A stretch of 64,000 nucleotides of DNA from Thiocapsa rosea (GTDB lineage: Bacteria; Pseudomonadota; Gammaproteobacteria; Chromatiales; Chromatiaceae). The notes under the pieces were generated by a model, which was not told the DNA's origin, ran no database searches, and worked only from the letters and a program-made list of their open reading frames with translations. Of this stretch, positions 63,743-64,000 are shown piece after piece. Position 1 is the first letter of the stretch. Each line of letters opens with the position of its first letter. Both the position numbers and the translations under genes were made by a program. The stretch covers positions 2,143,501 through 2,207,500 of the forward strand of contig NZ_RBXL01000001.1 in NCBI RefSeq assembly GCF_003634315.1. Reading direction: 5' to 3'.

Positions 63743-64000
63743 ATGACGACTGACGTTGCCGCTGATTTACCGCTGGTTTTTACCACCTCCGCCGCGTCCA
63801 AGGTGGCTCAATTGATCTCCGAGGAGGGTAACCCTTCGTTGATGCTCCGGGTTTACATCCAGGGGGGCGGGTGTTCGGGCTTCCAATACGGCTTTACGTT
63901 CGATGAAGAGATCCAGGACGGCGACACCGAGGTCGTTACGGACGGCGTCACCTTGCTGGTTGACCCCATGAGCCTCCAGTATCTAATGGGCTCCGAGATC
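63743..64000 (+). CDS. erpA: Iron-sulfur cluster insertion protein ErpA (5' part)
   Basis: The gene runs off the right edge; the first 86 codons are present. [35 protein letters not shown] (in parts) with Cys44, and [16 protein letters not shown] match ErpA, an A-type carrier delivering clusters to apo-proteins such as IspG. CAACTGTT precedes the ATG; GAGAGCC is a weak ribosome site. The C-terminal CGCG motif lies outside the window. Neighbour argC/DUF6776 context is the usual gammaproteobacterial one. Confidence 0.9.
   Translation, partial: MTTDVAADLPLVFTTSAASKVAQLISEEGNPSLMLRVYIQGGGCSGFQYGFTFDEEIQDGDTEVVTDGVTLLVDPMSLQYLMGSEI

Overview
The window is high-GC, densely coded DNA with gammaproteobacterial gene orders: lptD-surA-pdxA divergent from an amgK-like kinase; a DegS/AlgW-type protease divergent from a Nif3-like gene; petABC followed by sspAB; and rubredoxin next to thiD-thiE-hemL. 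The gene content fits a purple sulfur bacterium of the Chromatiaceae (Thiocapsa-like). This placement is inference, because no photosynthesis or sulfur-oxidation marker gene lies in the window. No rRNA, tRNA, CRISPR array or prophage was seen. One insertion sequence is present.

Layout. 1-5.9 kb: the 3' end of a GH94-type glycosyltransferase/phosphorylase, then an HlyD / double-ATPase / ABC-2 permease export operon. 6-11.8 kb: an accessory stretch with an IS1595-family element, several dispersed palindromic repeats, a DUF89 phosphatase, an AAA-type ATPase/nuclease-like protein and a SYLF-domain protein. 11.8-19 kb: phosphoketolase overlapped by an L,D-transpeptidase-like lipoprotein, a putative Cys-His-Asp envelope protein, small lipoproteins, and a stress-type cluster (DUF2333, BON lipoprotein, entericidin-like lipoprotein, DUF3309, CsbD). 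19.4-26.1 kb: two translationally coupled signalling genes (CheB-CheR-PAS and PAS-GGDEF-EAL) and a Crp/Fnr regulator. 26.1-34.3 kb: pdxA, surA, lptD, amgK-like, DegS-like and Nif3-like genes. 34.5-38.4 kb: the cytochrome bc1 operon and sspAB. 38.5-47 kb: small envelope proteins, a Gdx/SugE exporter, an AI-2E-type permease, TraB- and YqiA-like proteins, and TauE. 47.3-56.6 kb: a complete methylcitrate-cycle cluster (prpE, a GntR regulator, prpB, prpC, acnD, prpF). 57.4-64 kb: thiD, thiE and hemL (the last two in one uninterrupted frame), rubredoxin, two A-type Fe-S carrier genes around argC and a coiled-coil membrane protein.

How the genes work together. The prp cluster carries propionate from activation through the 2-methylcitrate cycle, and it encodes a likely own regulator with two palindromic operator candidates. 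petABC is the quinol:cytochrome c segment of electron transport. lptD, surA, the DegS-like protease and the small lipoproteins belong to outer-membrane biogenesis and stress. The CheB-CheR and GGDEF-EAL proteins look like one signalling unit.

The most unusual structure is a set of dispersed palindromic repeats. Two families of 84-87 bp (A and B) both end in TAAACCGCG...CGCGGTTTA. They sit mostly at gene 3' ends and supply the stop codon of at least two genes. A third family (C) has TIRs like GGTGATTTCCGGGAA and carries GACAAC hexamer tracts. An A+B pair at 5925-7224 is split by the IS with an 8-bp target duplication, and an unsplit copy of the same pair lies at 56628-56821.
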